Below are positions 44,224 through 54,245 of a stretch of DNA of 64,000 nucleotides, in pieces. Made by a program: the position numbers and the translations under genes. This DNA comes from Stictocephala bisonia (lineage: Eukaryota; Arthropoda; Insecta; Hemiptera; Membracidae): NCBI GenBank assembly GCA_035578905.1, contig JAQJVL010000577.1:312501-376500 (forward strand). Direction: 5' to 3'. Positions within the stretch are counted from its first letter, which is position 1. Each line of letters opens with the position of its first letter. The notes under the pieces were generated by a model that saw nothing but the letters and a program-made list of their open reading frames with translations, was not told the DNA's origin and did not search any database.

Positions 44224-46650
44224 TCAGGCCACCTCAGAAGATAACAACCCTAACCTTGCATTCTGACTAGGCTTGCTGAGAGAGCACAGGTGACAAGCCC
44301 GCACTCTGCCAGCAACATCCCGGTCCATGCCCTTCCAGATGAAGTACCTACGAATCTTAGCGATGGTCTTATGAATGCCAAGATGACCGCCCACAAGAGA
44401 AGAGTGATAATACTGAAAGACCATCGGTACTAGATGACCAGGCAGCACTACACGGGGTTCACCCCTCTGTCGAGGACGGCAACAGAGGACCCCTTTGGAC
44501 AGAAAATAGGGAGGGTGGGCACCTCCCTCTTGAAGCTCACCTAAGATGACTGACAGCTCAGGATCTTTCTGCTGATGGGACAGTAGGTCGTCAAAAGCCA
44601 GAGGAAAATCCAGAAGGACAGCACCACACTGAGCAACAGCCTCAGTAGGTGGATCACTGGGTTCGTGATACATGCGGGAAAGAGCATCCGCGATGACATT
44701 CTGGGTACCCCTAAGATGTTGAACTCGGAACTTAAAGGCAGAAATTTTGACCACCCAGCGACCAATTTTCCCGAGCTGTCGGGGATGGGCAAGAAGCCAA
44801 GACAGTGCCTGATTGTCCGTCTCCAGCAAGAACTCAGCGTGTTCCAAGAAACGCCGAAACTTGTCCGTACCGAAGACAACAGCCAGACACTCTAACTCAT
44901 AGATGGAAGAAGCTTTCTGTTCCTGGTGAGACAACGTCCTCGAAGCAAAAGCGATGGGCTGCCTGACCCCATCAAACTCCTGAGAAAGAACAGCAGCAAT
45001 GGCGGAGGAGGAGGCATCAGTCTGAAGAATGAATTCTCTGCTAAAATCAGGCATACGCAGGACAGGAGGTTGCATGATAGCCTCCTTGAGAGCATCAAAG
45101 GCAGTCTGCTGAGCTTGGCCCCACACAAAAGGGACACCTTTCTTACGCAGCTCGTTCAACGGGGCAGCAAGCTCGGCCACGTTAGGGATGAAGCGACGGT
45201 AAAAATTCACCATCCCCACAAAACGGGCAATCCCCTTGGCATCTCTGGGAGGAGGAAAATCCCGAATGCCCTGGGTCCTCGCAGGATCTATGCAGACGCC
45301 TCGAGAAGAGATAAGATGACCCAGAAAAGAAATCTCAGGACGAGCAAAAGTGACTTTCTCTGGATTGACGGTAAGGCCAGCTGATTTGAGGCGACTAAGA
45401 ACTTCCTCCAGATGTTGCATGTGTTCCCCGAAAGTCTCACTGTAGACAAGAAGATCGTCCAGGTAATTGAAAACAAACTTGAACTTCACATCATGGAAGA
45501 TGGAATCAAGCAGACGAGTAAGAGTCTGGGCACCCACAGCAAGACCCATAGGAACCCTAGTGAACTGATAGAGATTCCAGGGAACACAGAAGCTAGTCAT
45601 GGGCCGTGATTCCTTCTTCAATGGAATCTGATGGTAGGCCTGGTTCAAATCGAAAACACTGAAAAACTTAGCCTTACCGAACCAATCAAACGCAGAATGC
45701 AAATCAGGCAGAAGTACCGAGTCAATAGCGACCTTAGCGTTGAGCCTCCGATAATCCATCACAAGCCTAGACTTACCATTAGGCTTGGGCACAAGAAAAG
45801 CTGGACTGGCATAAGCAGAACGAGACGGTTCAATCACACCCTTGCTCAGAAGATCCTCAATCATAGCCCTCATAACCTCCATCTTTGGGGGAGCAAGTTT
45901 GTACGGATGACTTCTAACTGGCTGAGAATCGGTGAGGTGGATCTCATACTCCAGAAGAGAAGTGACCCCAAGCTCAGCCGTAAGCACATCAGGAAACCGC
46001 AAACACAGCCTCCTAATGGCTTCCGCCTTCTCAGGGGGGAGATGACCAACTGGATCCACCTTGGGTTGTTCGGGCTCACAACCCACCTCTCTGACTGCAG
46101 GAGGGCAGTCAGAATCACCTACTAGAGGCACCAAAACCCGCCGACTGAACTTAAAAAACATCTGGCGCTTCTGGAGGTCAAGCACCATACCACTTTTAGA
46201 AATGAAATCTGCCCCTATGATACAAGAAACCGCCAGGTCCTTGGCAACAAGAAAACCCCACCTCCAGGAAAATCCTTCAATCTTAAAATGTAATGACGCC
46301 TTTAGAAGTATGGGTAGAGGAGTTTGGGATGCCGTCCAGCACGTAACAGAAGAAGGCTCGGTGTGCCTGACAAGTCCTAAGGCGTCAAGGGACTCAAAAA
46401 GAGAAAGGCTGATGATACTGCATGCCGAACCAGAATCAAGAAGGGCTCGACACACCGTACCACCAAAAGAAACAAAAACGCCAGGACACACCGAGGTGAC
46501 CGCACTAAGTCCCAGGGAAGCCATGCCAGCAAGGCCCGAAAAATCCCCGACACTCCTGCTATGGGCACGTGTCAGAGGCAAATGGCCACGGTCAGTCGCA
46601 ACAACGCGGGGAGCTACTGTGGAGGCAACCCCCCGCGCTGAGCGTTTCCC
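44224..46650 (-). CDS. pol: gypsy pol: protease, reverse transcriptase, RNase H, integrase N-terminus
   Basis: Open in the -1 frame relative to gag from the slippery site (46644-46650) to a TGA at 44224. No ATG is needed. Counting from the TTG at 46581: aspartic protease with LLDSGSA (D49-S-G) and CIIGADF near 120; RT with VFDLNQAYHQI (catalytic D311) and YLDDLLVYS (about 373-376); RNase H with LQTDASSSAIAAVL, an ELECLAVVF helix and ETDNQALSWLL; then the HHCC zinc domain of integrase (HLGIHKT and CHLC). The polyprotein would be cleaved by its own protease. All catalytic residues I can place are present. The frame break at the end separates the zinc domain from the integrase core. Confidence 0.93.
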   Translation of the reverse strand, partial: GKRSARGVASTVAPRVVATDRGHLPLTRAHSRSVGDFSGLAGMASLGLSAVTSVCPGVFVSFGGTVCRALLDSGSACSIISLSLFESLDALGLVRHTEPSSVTCWTASQTPLPILLKASLHFKIEGFSWRWGFLVAKDLAVSCIIGADFISKSGMVLDLQKRQMFFKFSRRVLVPLVGDSDCPPAVREVGCEPEQPKVDPVGHLPPEKAEAIRRLCLRFPDVLTAELGVTSLLEYEIHLTDSQPVRSHPYKLAPPKMEVMRAMIEDLLSKGVIEPSRSAYASPAFLVPKPNGKSRLVMDYRRLNAKVAIDSVLLPDLHSAFDWFGKAKFFSVFDLNQAYHQIPLKKESRPMTSFCVPWNLYQFTRVPMGLAVGAQTLTRLLDSIFHDVKFKFVFNYLDDLLVYSETFGEHMQHLEEVLSRLKSAGLTVNPEKVTFARPEISFLGHLISSRGVCIDPARTQGIRDFPPPRDAKGIARFVGMVNFYRRFIPNVAELAAPLNELRKKGVPFVWGQAQQTAFDALKEAIMQPPVLRMPDFSREFILQTDASSSAIAAVLSQEFDGVRQPIAFASRTLSHQEQKASSIYELECLAVVFGTDKFRRFLEHAEFLLETDNQALSWLLAHPRQLGKIGRWVVKISAFKFRVQHLRGTQNVIADALSRMYHEPSDPPTEAVAQCGAVLLDFPLAFDDLLSHQQKDPELSVILGELQEGGAHPPYFLSKGVLCCRPRQRGEPRVVLPGHLVPMVFQYYHSSLVGGHLGIHKTIAKIRRYFIWKGMDRDVAGRVRACHLCSLSKPSQNARLGLLSSEVA
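46605..46650 (-). promoter_or_regulatory. gag-pol -1 ribosomal frameshift signal
   Basis: In the gag frame the heptamer G GGA AAC (plus 46644-46650) fits X XXY YYZ. After a 6-nt spacer comes CGCGGGG (46631-46637), which pairs perfectly with CCCCGCG (46605-46611) across a 19-nt loop containing the gag stop. Pol is open in exactly the -1 frame from this point. GGGAAAC is an established slippery sequence in retroviruses. Confidence 0.8.
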
Positions 46651-47954
46651 GCCCCACGACCTCGAGCACGTGGACAGTCACGTCGAATGTGACCAGGTTG
46701 GCCACAAGCAAAACACAGAACAGGAGGCCGAGAACCACGACCCTCCACTGGCTGACTCACACCTAAAGACATAGCCGGTCGACGGGTGGGGAGAGCACGA
46801 TGACTCTCAGAATCCCTCCCTTGCTGGTCTGAGAACTGCACGCTGCGCGAAACAATGCACAGCTGATGCAGCTCCCGAAAAGTAGAAGGAACACCAGCAA
46901 AAACCAATCTGCACCGTTCTTCTGGAGAAATGCCATCCAGGATGACACGAACGGTGTCAGCTTCAGAAAGGGTGAGGCGCAACGCTTGACGAGCTTCCTT
47001 GACTGAAGAGACATAGGCTGCCAGAGACTCGCCCCTACCCTGTGACCTATAAAATCTGTCCATGACCATCCTCTCCCTGAGTCGAATGGGAAGAAATGAC
47101 GAAAGTAACTCTCGATGGAACGAGTCCACCGAGGCATCACTGGCCAAGACAGAACCCAGCAACTCCCCAACGGGACCTCTGCAATAAGGGAACACCAGAC
47201 GAAGCAAGTCCCCAGCCTGCATGCCGGGCATCTCACTAAGTCTGAGAAAGGCCACCAGAAACTTAAGAAGCTCCTCAGGATCCATCCCATCGATCACAGG
47301 GAGATTCTGGATCATGGGCGTGAGAGGGTTAGGCAGCTTGTGGTAGCTCAGCTGCAGAAGAGCAGGTGAACCCACAGGAGCCGAAGCAGAAGGAAGGGCA
47401 GCTGGAGCCGAACCACAAGCAACCTCAACAGAAACGCCTGCAGGCTCAGAAGGAGCCTCAGGCACAGTGAAAACCGTTGTCTCAGCCTGCGGCCTCGACA
47501 CGTTAGGCGACAGTGTGAAAGCAGGCCGCTGACCCAGACCCGTAGGAGTCGTGGACCCGGAGAGTGCCTGAAAAATCTCCTCAAGCCTAGATACACTCTC
47601 CAAGATCCACGCCCTATCCGACGGTTCCAACCCCGGCGCCCGGTTGACCAGCCTTAAACGGGCAAGCAGATGACCCAGACGTGCAAGGCGGCAGGCCCGG
47701 TCACGACCCACTGGAGATTCCAACTGCAAATCCTCTAACACCCCTTCCCAATCTTCCACCTTCCGTTTACAAATCCCCAACTCATCACCAACCTCCAGCA
47801 GGTCAGACCAATCCACCGCCGTACCCGCGGACAACTGCTCCTGCAGCAACCTCCGGAGATTCAGAACATCACCCTCCGGAGTCACACCCCGCGACCTCAA
47901 CTCGAAAATCAACTCCTCCTTGACTAGGAGCGCAACATTCTGCAGATAGGCCAT
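46614..47954 (-). CDS. gag: gypsy Gag polyprotein
   Basis: 446 codons from ATG 47954 (MAYLQNV) to TAG 46614. Upstream codons are open but contain no ATG. The N-terminal part has a helical segment (EELIFELRSRGVTPEGDVLNLRRLLQEQL, SAP-like). A Pro/Ala-rich linker follows. The capsid-like region begins YHKLPNPLTPMIQNLPVIDG and continues VFPYCRGPVGELL, FHRELLSSFLPIRLRERM and TVRVILDGISPEERCRLVF. Near residues 414-427 there is one CCHC zinc knuckle, CFACGQPGHIRRDC, followed by an Arg/Gly-rich tail. Gag builds the virus-like particle and binds element RNA. It overlaps pol through the frameshift signal. The same capsid motifs, decayed, appear at 0.3-3.8 kb. Confidence 0.93.
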   Translation of the reverse strand: MAYLQNVALLVKEELIFELRSRGVTPEGDVLNLRRLLQEQLSAGTAVDWSDLLEVGDELGICKRKVEDWEGVLEDLQLESPVGRDRACRLARLGHLLARLRLVNRAPGLEPSDRAWILESVSRLEEIFQALSGSTTPTGLGQRPAFTLSPNVSRPQAETTVFTVPEAPSEPAGVSVEVACGSAPAALPSASAPVGSPALLQLSYHKLPNPLTPMIQNLPVIDGMDPEELLKFLVAFLRLSEMPGMQAGDLLRLVFPYCRGPVGELLGSVLASDASVDSFHRELLSSFLPIRLRERMVMDRFYRSQGRGESLAAYVSSVKEARQALRLTLSEADTVRVILDGISPEERCRLVFAGVPSTFRELHQLCIVSRSVQFSDQQGRDSESHRALPTRRPAMSLGVSQPVEGRGSRPPVLCFACGQPGHIRRDCPRARGRGAGNAQRGGLPPQ

Positions 47955-48325
47955 CTCTAACGCAACAATTCTCAACAATATACACAAAAAACGACAACTC
48001 CAGGGTCCAAGACGAACTAAACCCTCAGCCTACCGAGCCACTGCCGACCACTCCAATCCACCCATGAAACCCATTCAACCACGTAACCAAGCGGATTGCC
48101 TAAGTTTTTCTTTTTTTTTTTTTTTTTAGTTAAATATTTATTAGGATTTTCTAATTGTTTTGCTTTTAAATAATTTTTATTTATTATTTTTTTTTTTTTT
48201 TTTTTTTTACAATACCAAGACACCTTGACGGTAGGTCGGCCAATCATGACCTACTAACAGGCAAACACCCACCGTCAACAACCAAGTGAGATTTTTTTTT
48301 TTTTTTTTTTTTTTTAGGCAACCAC
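47955..48325 (-). promoter_or_regulatory. gypsy 5' untranslated leader with three A-tracts
   Basis: Between the primer-binding site and gag ATG. On the coding strand it carries three long A-runs (plus-strand T-runs near 48107-48127, 48189-48209 and 48293-48315). Function unknown; the tracts may aid translation of unstructured leader RNA or may be slippage products. Confidence 0.6.
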
Positions 48326-48337
48326 GCTCTGCTACCA
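48326..48337 (-). promoter_or_regulatory. primer-binding site, initiator tRNA-Met type
   Basis: Minus-strand TGGTAGCAGAGC starts two bases after the 5' LTR. It complements the 3' end of animal initiator tRNA-Met (CTCTGCTACCA) over 11 bases. Confidence 0.78.
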
Positions 48338-48339
48338 AT

Positions 48340-49683
48340 TGAGACCCATCCCCCACCAAAGCTGGAAAGCGTGCCAACTGGGGGATGGCTCAAAACAAAT
48401 CGAGCGATGGGATCACGGGTGGCAGTTGGAGGGTCAAAATAACACTCGGCAGCTGAGCAAAACTGATTTTATTTTCAAATAATTCAACAAATAAGCAAAA
48501 CTTGGCAGGCAGAAGGCCAAAACAAAATTAGGCAGAAGGCCACAATATAAAATTAGCACTTAAATCAATAACCATAAACACTAAATTAACAAGATACAAC
48601 ACATAAACTACAGAAACAACAAACTCCACAAATACCAAAATTTAACAATCAATTTTTGTATGGCCTATCTGCAGTTTGGCCTGAGACTCCCAAAACGTAA
48701 GGAAAATTTATTAACAAAATTTAAAAGGTGACAAACTTAGAAACAAATTTAGATAACCCCAAATAAAAGTGAAAATTTAGAAAACGTCTGGAAAACAACA
48801 ATTAAACCGGCAATTTAGCCCACATATCCCTTGATTCCACCGAGGCCAGGGAGTAAGCCGGCATCCCTGGGCAGCTCCGAATTGAAAGTTAAGCAAAGAA
48901 CAATAATCCCCTTTTGGTGAAAGTTTAAAAATTAAATAATTTAAAAGAAAATCTAACACGGTACCGTTCGAGTAAAAAAATCACTTCAAAACCCCCTAAT
49001 ACACTTAACAAAAAATAATAAATAACCATAACTATCACTAGGCCTGAACATAGAAATAAATAACATACTTAACCACAGGGACTTAACAAAATATAAAATC
49101 TAAAAAAATGTAACAATAAATACTTAATTAATTAATAACAAGAAGTATAAATGAAAAGCTAAAGATAGGCTAGGTTATTGTCAATGAACAAAAAATATGG
49201 TAAATCGGTAACTACAACTGTAAAAAGGCTCAATAAACATCATACAGAATTACAATTGAAAATAAAACAAGATATAATAAAACAATTACTGGTAAACCTG
49301 TAACCTGGAGCACATGGCTCAAACATAGGTTAACTAAACTAGACAAAGAAAATACAAATTTAACAAAACCCTAAAACACAAGCAAGAACGATTAATATGA
49401 TGGAAACAAAATATTCTCACCAAAAGGGTGATTCGATATTAGAAATTTACAAAATGAACACTTACGTTACAGTGTCTCTCAGCCACGCATAGTTAGGTTG
49501 ATCGGCAGCACAAGACAAATGAAGACAGGCCAACCTCACCGAAGCTGCTGGAACACGGAACGAAACGGAACCGGGCCAACGACCACCAACTTACGCAAAA
49601 TGCAGAGCGTGAGCGAACTCAGGCAGCCTGGCAGACAACGACGAAAAAAGCGAAAAATGTACCGGTCAAAACGACCCGGTACA
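48340..49683 (-). repeat. 5' LTR of the gypsy element
   Basis: 1344 bp, the same length as 41767-43110 and, by eye, the same sequence throughout. It should carry the promoter for the minus-strand transcript; a TATA box cannot be singled out in its AT-rich sequence. Confidence 0.95.
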
Positions 49684-49687
49684 GTAG

Positions 49688-51533
49688 AAAACAATTTTGT
49701 TGTGTTTTAAATACTTCCTTTTTTTAATTTAATATAAAGTTCAGTTTTTTCTATGGGTATTTTTGGCAATATTAAGATTTCTTATGGATTACGACTGGTA
49801 TGTTCGAGTTTCATCATCCTAAATATAATCAATTGTCTACGATACAATCAATAGAAATGTATTTATCAAACAATTATTCAAACTGTAATAAACCAATAAC
49901 AAATAGTACAAATTCTAACAATAAATAATTAACAGAAAAATCAACAAATAAATTACAACAAACATAAGAACAACTAATTAAAATAAATAATAACAATATA
50001 TCTCTGAATAATTAACAATTATTAAAATTAAGGAATGTAAATAAATTCAGCAACATGACCATCAATAAATAATGATGGTTATTATTTGCTATTATTATTA
50101 TTTATTTATTTGTTATCATATCTCTCATAAATATGAGAGATATGATGGAGCAATTGTGGTGAGGAATTCCACCGACATCGGCCAAAGTACAAAATGACAT
50201 TCTCATGTTCTGTAGTCATCGGCAAGACCCGGCAGGTAGAAATCAGTATAGGACTCCCTTGAAAACTCTGTCAGTCATTGCCGATTACTTTTAATTAAGT
50301 TTTGAGTACTATTTATTTACTTGCTTTAAGTATATATTACTTTCTTGCTGTAAACCGTATATCTCTTTGTACATTAAACATATATTTTTCTAATAAAAGC
50401 GGAAAAATCAAGCTAAATAAATTTAAAAAAGAGAAAAAAATCTGGATTAGTGTTTGTTTTTTCGTGTGAGTGAATACTATATCGTGTATTGGATTACCTA
50501 ATTTTGTAAGTTACGTTTTGTTTACTATTTGTACTTTTATTTTTAACCCTAAGATTGCCGTTCGAAATTTAAAAATTATAATTATTGATATCAATTGATT
50601 GCTTTTAATAACACTATTAGTACAGAATATTTAATTAAATAAGTAGTAATGTAAATTAATAAAATATCTCTTTAAGTTCATTCTCACTTGATTTTTATTA
50701 AGTAAATTTTGTATTTCTATAGATAGATAAATATTTTGATCACATATAGTCGAAGATGATAAATAAACTTATTTTGTTACTTTTCTTATATTTGGTTTTT
50801 GGGACGGGAAACTATAATTTGATGGCTCTCAATCCTCATAGATGGATCGTTCTTCAATTATGAGCCTAACAAGTATGTACATGTATTACAATATGTCAAA
50901 GATGTTAACAAAACTATTGCTCTTTACAATGCTAACAATCCTATATTGATTGACAATAAATGTTTTAAATATGTTAAGAAAAATTCAAGAACTACCTTTA
51001 ATAGAAATTGAAGATAAGTAAGACTATATATGAGCAATTGTTACCTTCAGCATACTAGTATCAAGAGCTATTCAACATTCATTCAAGAAATATTCCTTAA
51101 TTCAAAACTGTAAACCAATTAATTAAAGAACGAATCGCCTTAAAGATTAAATTAAAAATGATATCTAGCTGGAGTTTATGAAATTAATTGCGATAGTTAA
51201 TTATAAAGAAATACAGTCTATATAGAACTGAAATAAGGAATGTTAAAATTAACTTCAAAGAACGTTATTCACACATCAAATGTAACAGGAAATTAATGTC
51301 ATCAGTTGTTAAACATAGGTTTAAAACAAAACATAATATTTGAAAGAAAAATTAAAAAATAACTAAACCTCTTTTATCTTTAAAATATTTCAAAATATTG
51401 TGAAACTTATTTTACAAACAAAACTGATTCATCGTTAATGAACAGTGAAATTGGTCCTATTTAATGTTTTCGTTAGTAACAAAATTGTTATTAAAAATTG
51501 TACAACTCAATACATATTATTAATAATTTATTA
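49688..51533. other. AT-rich non-coding sequence
   Basis: No genes. Contains a perfect 14-bp-stem palindrome ATCATATCTCTCAT/ATGAGAGATATGAT at 50115-50146. The stretch 50150-50290 is somewhat GC-richer but unrecognised. Confidence 0.45.
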
Positions 51534-52163
51534 TAAAGGGTGAAAAAAGTCTTAGGATGACTTTAAACTTTAAAACGACGAGATATCTCAACTTAATTTG
51601 GCATATCGTTACTGGTAGTAGTAAGCTACTTTGCTGTGTACATATTGGTCAGATGTCACCTTTGGGGGACGGCTCGTTAGGAGTAAGAAGAACATCTTTA
51701 ATAACAGCCTAAGTTGAGCTGTACATAATTTTAAAGGTCTATTTGAACTGAAAACAATGCCACAAACCGAACTTCAAAAGGTTGATCCAGTTGGAAGTAA
51801 TTGCTGTTTTACAAATATTTAATCCAATTTACTTACATTGTAACTTTCTATTATTCGTAAGTGCAATGTAATAACATTTTTAAAACAGCAATTACTTCCG
51901 ACTGGATCAACCTTTTGAAGTTCGGTTTGTGGCATTGTTTTCAGTTCAAATAGACCTTTAAAATTATGTATAACTCAACTTAGGCTGTTATTAAAGATTT
52001 TCTTCTTACTCCTAACCAGCCGTCCACCAAAGGTGACATCTGATCACTATGTACACAGCAAAGTAGCTTACTATTACCAGTAACGACATGCCAAATATAG
52101 TTAAGATATCTCTTGTCGTTTTAAAGTTATAAAGTCATCCTAAGACATAATTTTCACCCTGTA
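51534..52163. mobile_element. long-hairpin MITE with CAGGGTG-type termini and TA duplication
   Basis: Starts AAGGGTGAAAA at 51536 and ends TTTTCACCCTG at 52161, with TA on each side. Arms of about 285 bp are near-perfect mirrors (for example CTGGATCAACCTTTTGAAGT on the right against ACTTCAAAAGGTTGATCCAG on the left). The loop is about 60 bp around 51850. No coding capacity. Internal motifs (CCTTTAAAATTATGTA, CTTCTTACTCCTAAC) resemble modules in the arms of the 21-25 kb element. Confidence 0.88.
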
Positions 52164-52837
52164 TATTTATTATAATTGTCTTTTGTTGTTTTTACGTTTC
52201 TTCACATTCATTACTAGCTAGTTTTGTTTATATGAAATACATTTGTGTTGTATAATAATACCAGATTTGCTGCTGAAAAGCCTAGGGAAAATTTTAATTT
52301 ATTGGTATAAATTAAATATTAAAAACAAAATGCAATATATTTGTATTTTTCATGTTATTTGTCATATACATTAAACTATTTTCCTCTTGTACTACCTACA
52401 CTCCTAACCTATTTATTGACCAGTGTGTTTGAGATATAGTAGGGATTATGGTATGTCGTGGATGGGTGGGGGAACGGCACATAATGGGCCATTCATTCTC
52501 TTTATATCTGCCGGGATGAGGGAGGGGTTGGAAAATAGTGTGATGAATTGAACACTATAGGCCCTTAGCTTGTACAACCTTCCATTTTACAGCTCTCAAC
52601 TGATAATAGTGATTTGTAATCAGCCGCTATCAAATAGTTTCTTTATATTATATCTTGTAACAAATACATAATTTAATAGGAATAATAAAATTAATAAATT
52701 GAATAAATAAATACGAGATATGGGTTTATGGATGATTGCCCGTAAAGCCATTTACGTTACGTTGCACTAACACAACGTAATACAGTTTATAATCGATATA
52801 AGCAATCAATCAAAGCGATACATTTTATAGTTTATTC
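52164..52837. other. AT-rich non-coding sequence
   Basis: Nothing recognisable. Confidence 0.4.
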
Positions 52838-53076
52838 GTGAGTCCTTTCGATTATGAAGTAATCATTGTCAAACATTCACATCAGCTAATACAAAATTTA
52901 GATTTACAATATGTTGAAAAAAATAAAATAAAACATAAATAAAAAGATATACACATAAATTATATATTTTTATACAACATATGTTTTTTTCTTTCAACAT
53001 ATTTTAAATCTAAATTTTGTATTAGTTGATGTGAATGTTTGACAACGATTACTTCGTAACCAAAAGGACTAATGAG
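52838..53076. mobile_element. fold-back MITE of about 240 bp
   Basis: CATTCACATCAGCTAATACA and ATTTAGATTTACAATATGTT on the left arm mirror AACATATTTTAAATCTAAAT and TGTATTAGTTGATGTGAATG on the right. The outer parts GTCCTTTCGATTATGAAGTA and TACTTCGTAACCAAAAGGAC also pair. The loop is AT-rich. Confidence 0.78.
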
Positions 53077-53094
53077 TCCTATATATAAAAACAA

Positions 53095-53675
53095 TCGGGT
53101 CATTTAGTTCACTCACTTTCTGAACTTATTACTTGACCGATTTTGAAATGTGTTTTATTTAAAAGATAATTTTGATTTCTAGGTCGTAATGGAACTGATT
53201 TTAGAAATTCCCATAAATGTTTTACACTAAACGGCATCAAATTTGCAATGTTAGTCTTACGGAGTTACCTATTTTAATTGACCAGCTGACGGCATAAACA
53301 AATGTTAAATGGTTTAAATAATTTGTTAGGTAAAACATAGAGATCAGCACAGTATAATATCAAGTTAATTATAAAAGAGCGAATACATGTCTGTCTGTTT
53401 ATATGTTATCATCAGCTGTTAAATAAAATATTTGAAATATGCTTAGTAATAACATTGGTTGTTTATCATTATTATATTATAAATAGAGTGCAAATTAAGT
53501 GCAGTGAGTGAGGTGCTGTAAATAAATTTAAATAATGTGATTTTACTTAATACAGTTTAATTACTAAAATTTAAAGCCAAAAGTTACGTGCCGAGACCGA
53601 AGGCCGAGGTGTCACGAGCGTAGCGAGTGATGGGGTTGGCACGCAAAGCGTACTGGGGTATCCCCTAGAAAACTT
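53095..53675 (+). mobile_element. repeat family D with GC-rich tail, second copy
   Basis: GTTCACTCACTTTCTGAAC and GACCGATTTTGAAATG match the left part of 30330-31212. GAGACCGAAGGCCGAG, CACGAGCGTAGCGAGTGATG and GGTATCCCCTAG match its right part. The copy ends in CTAG preceded by a small hairpin (TGGGG/CCCC). Confidence 0.45.
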
Positions 53676-54245
53676 TATAACTTATTGGTTTGATTACTTC
53701 CACAGATTTTAAAATATAATTCCAATAAGAAACTCCTCAAGAACCATGGATAGTACAGTTTACTCTAAAAATGATGTATTTGAAGCAAATGTGAACTCTA
53801 ATACATCCAAATGTTGAAATTATATAATACTAAACTATGTTTTATAACTGCTTCGGTAGACTTTGGTTTATTATACCCATGTTAGTATGACTAGGAAGTC
53901 GTTTTGGTGGGGTCAGGTCATAACTTTAAACCTATCAAAATATTTATGTTAAAGAGTTAATCATTAACTCTTCTAGTTAGGCGTGTAAATGTGATTATTA
54001 TTTCAGATTCTTTCAGTTAAGCACTAACGTTGCCATATATTTTACTACTTTTTTTTAACTTTCATTATAAATTGATCCTGTTTTTTCTATGTTGAACATA
54101 AATTACTATGTATTTTCTTCATTTGCTACTTTGTTGAATTTAAAGGTTACAAGTAAAACATAGTATTAGATAATCCTACAAATATTCATCATTTTCACCT
54201 TTTGTGGCATTATCTTACTGTGTAACAATTTGCAACTAATTATGC
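53676..54245. other. AT-rich non-coding sequence
   Basis: Nothing recognisable. Confidence 0.4.

Larger units (their letters stand above)
41763..49687 (-). mobile_element. full-length Ty3/gypsy LTR retrotransposon
   Basis: LTRs at 41767-43110 and 48340-49683 flank gag and pol on the minus strand. Both LTRs begin TG and end CA. GTAG duplications at 41763-41766 and 49684-49687 show an undisturbed insertion. A primer-binding site lies next to the 5' LTR (right side) and a polypurine tract next to the 3' LTR. Order gag, protease, RT, RNase H, integrase is typical of Ty3/gypsy. There is no env. No difference between the LTRs is visible, so the insertion is very recent. One frame break in pol (about 44225) is the only visible coding defect. 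Confidence 0.95.

Noticed and set aside
44541..46774. Several plus-strand frames of 60-240 codons over the gypsy pol and gag
   Set aside because: Antisense shadows of the GC-rich pol and gag coding sequence; low-complexity composition and no domains.
42204..49710. Pairs of identical small frames inside the LTRs (60 and about 100 codons)
   Set aside because: Present twice only because the LTRs are duplicates. No domain or start context.
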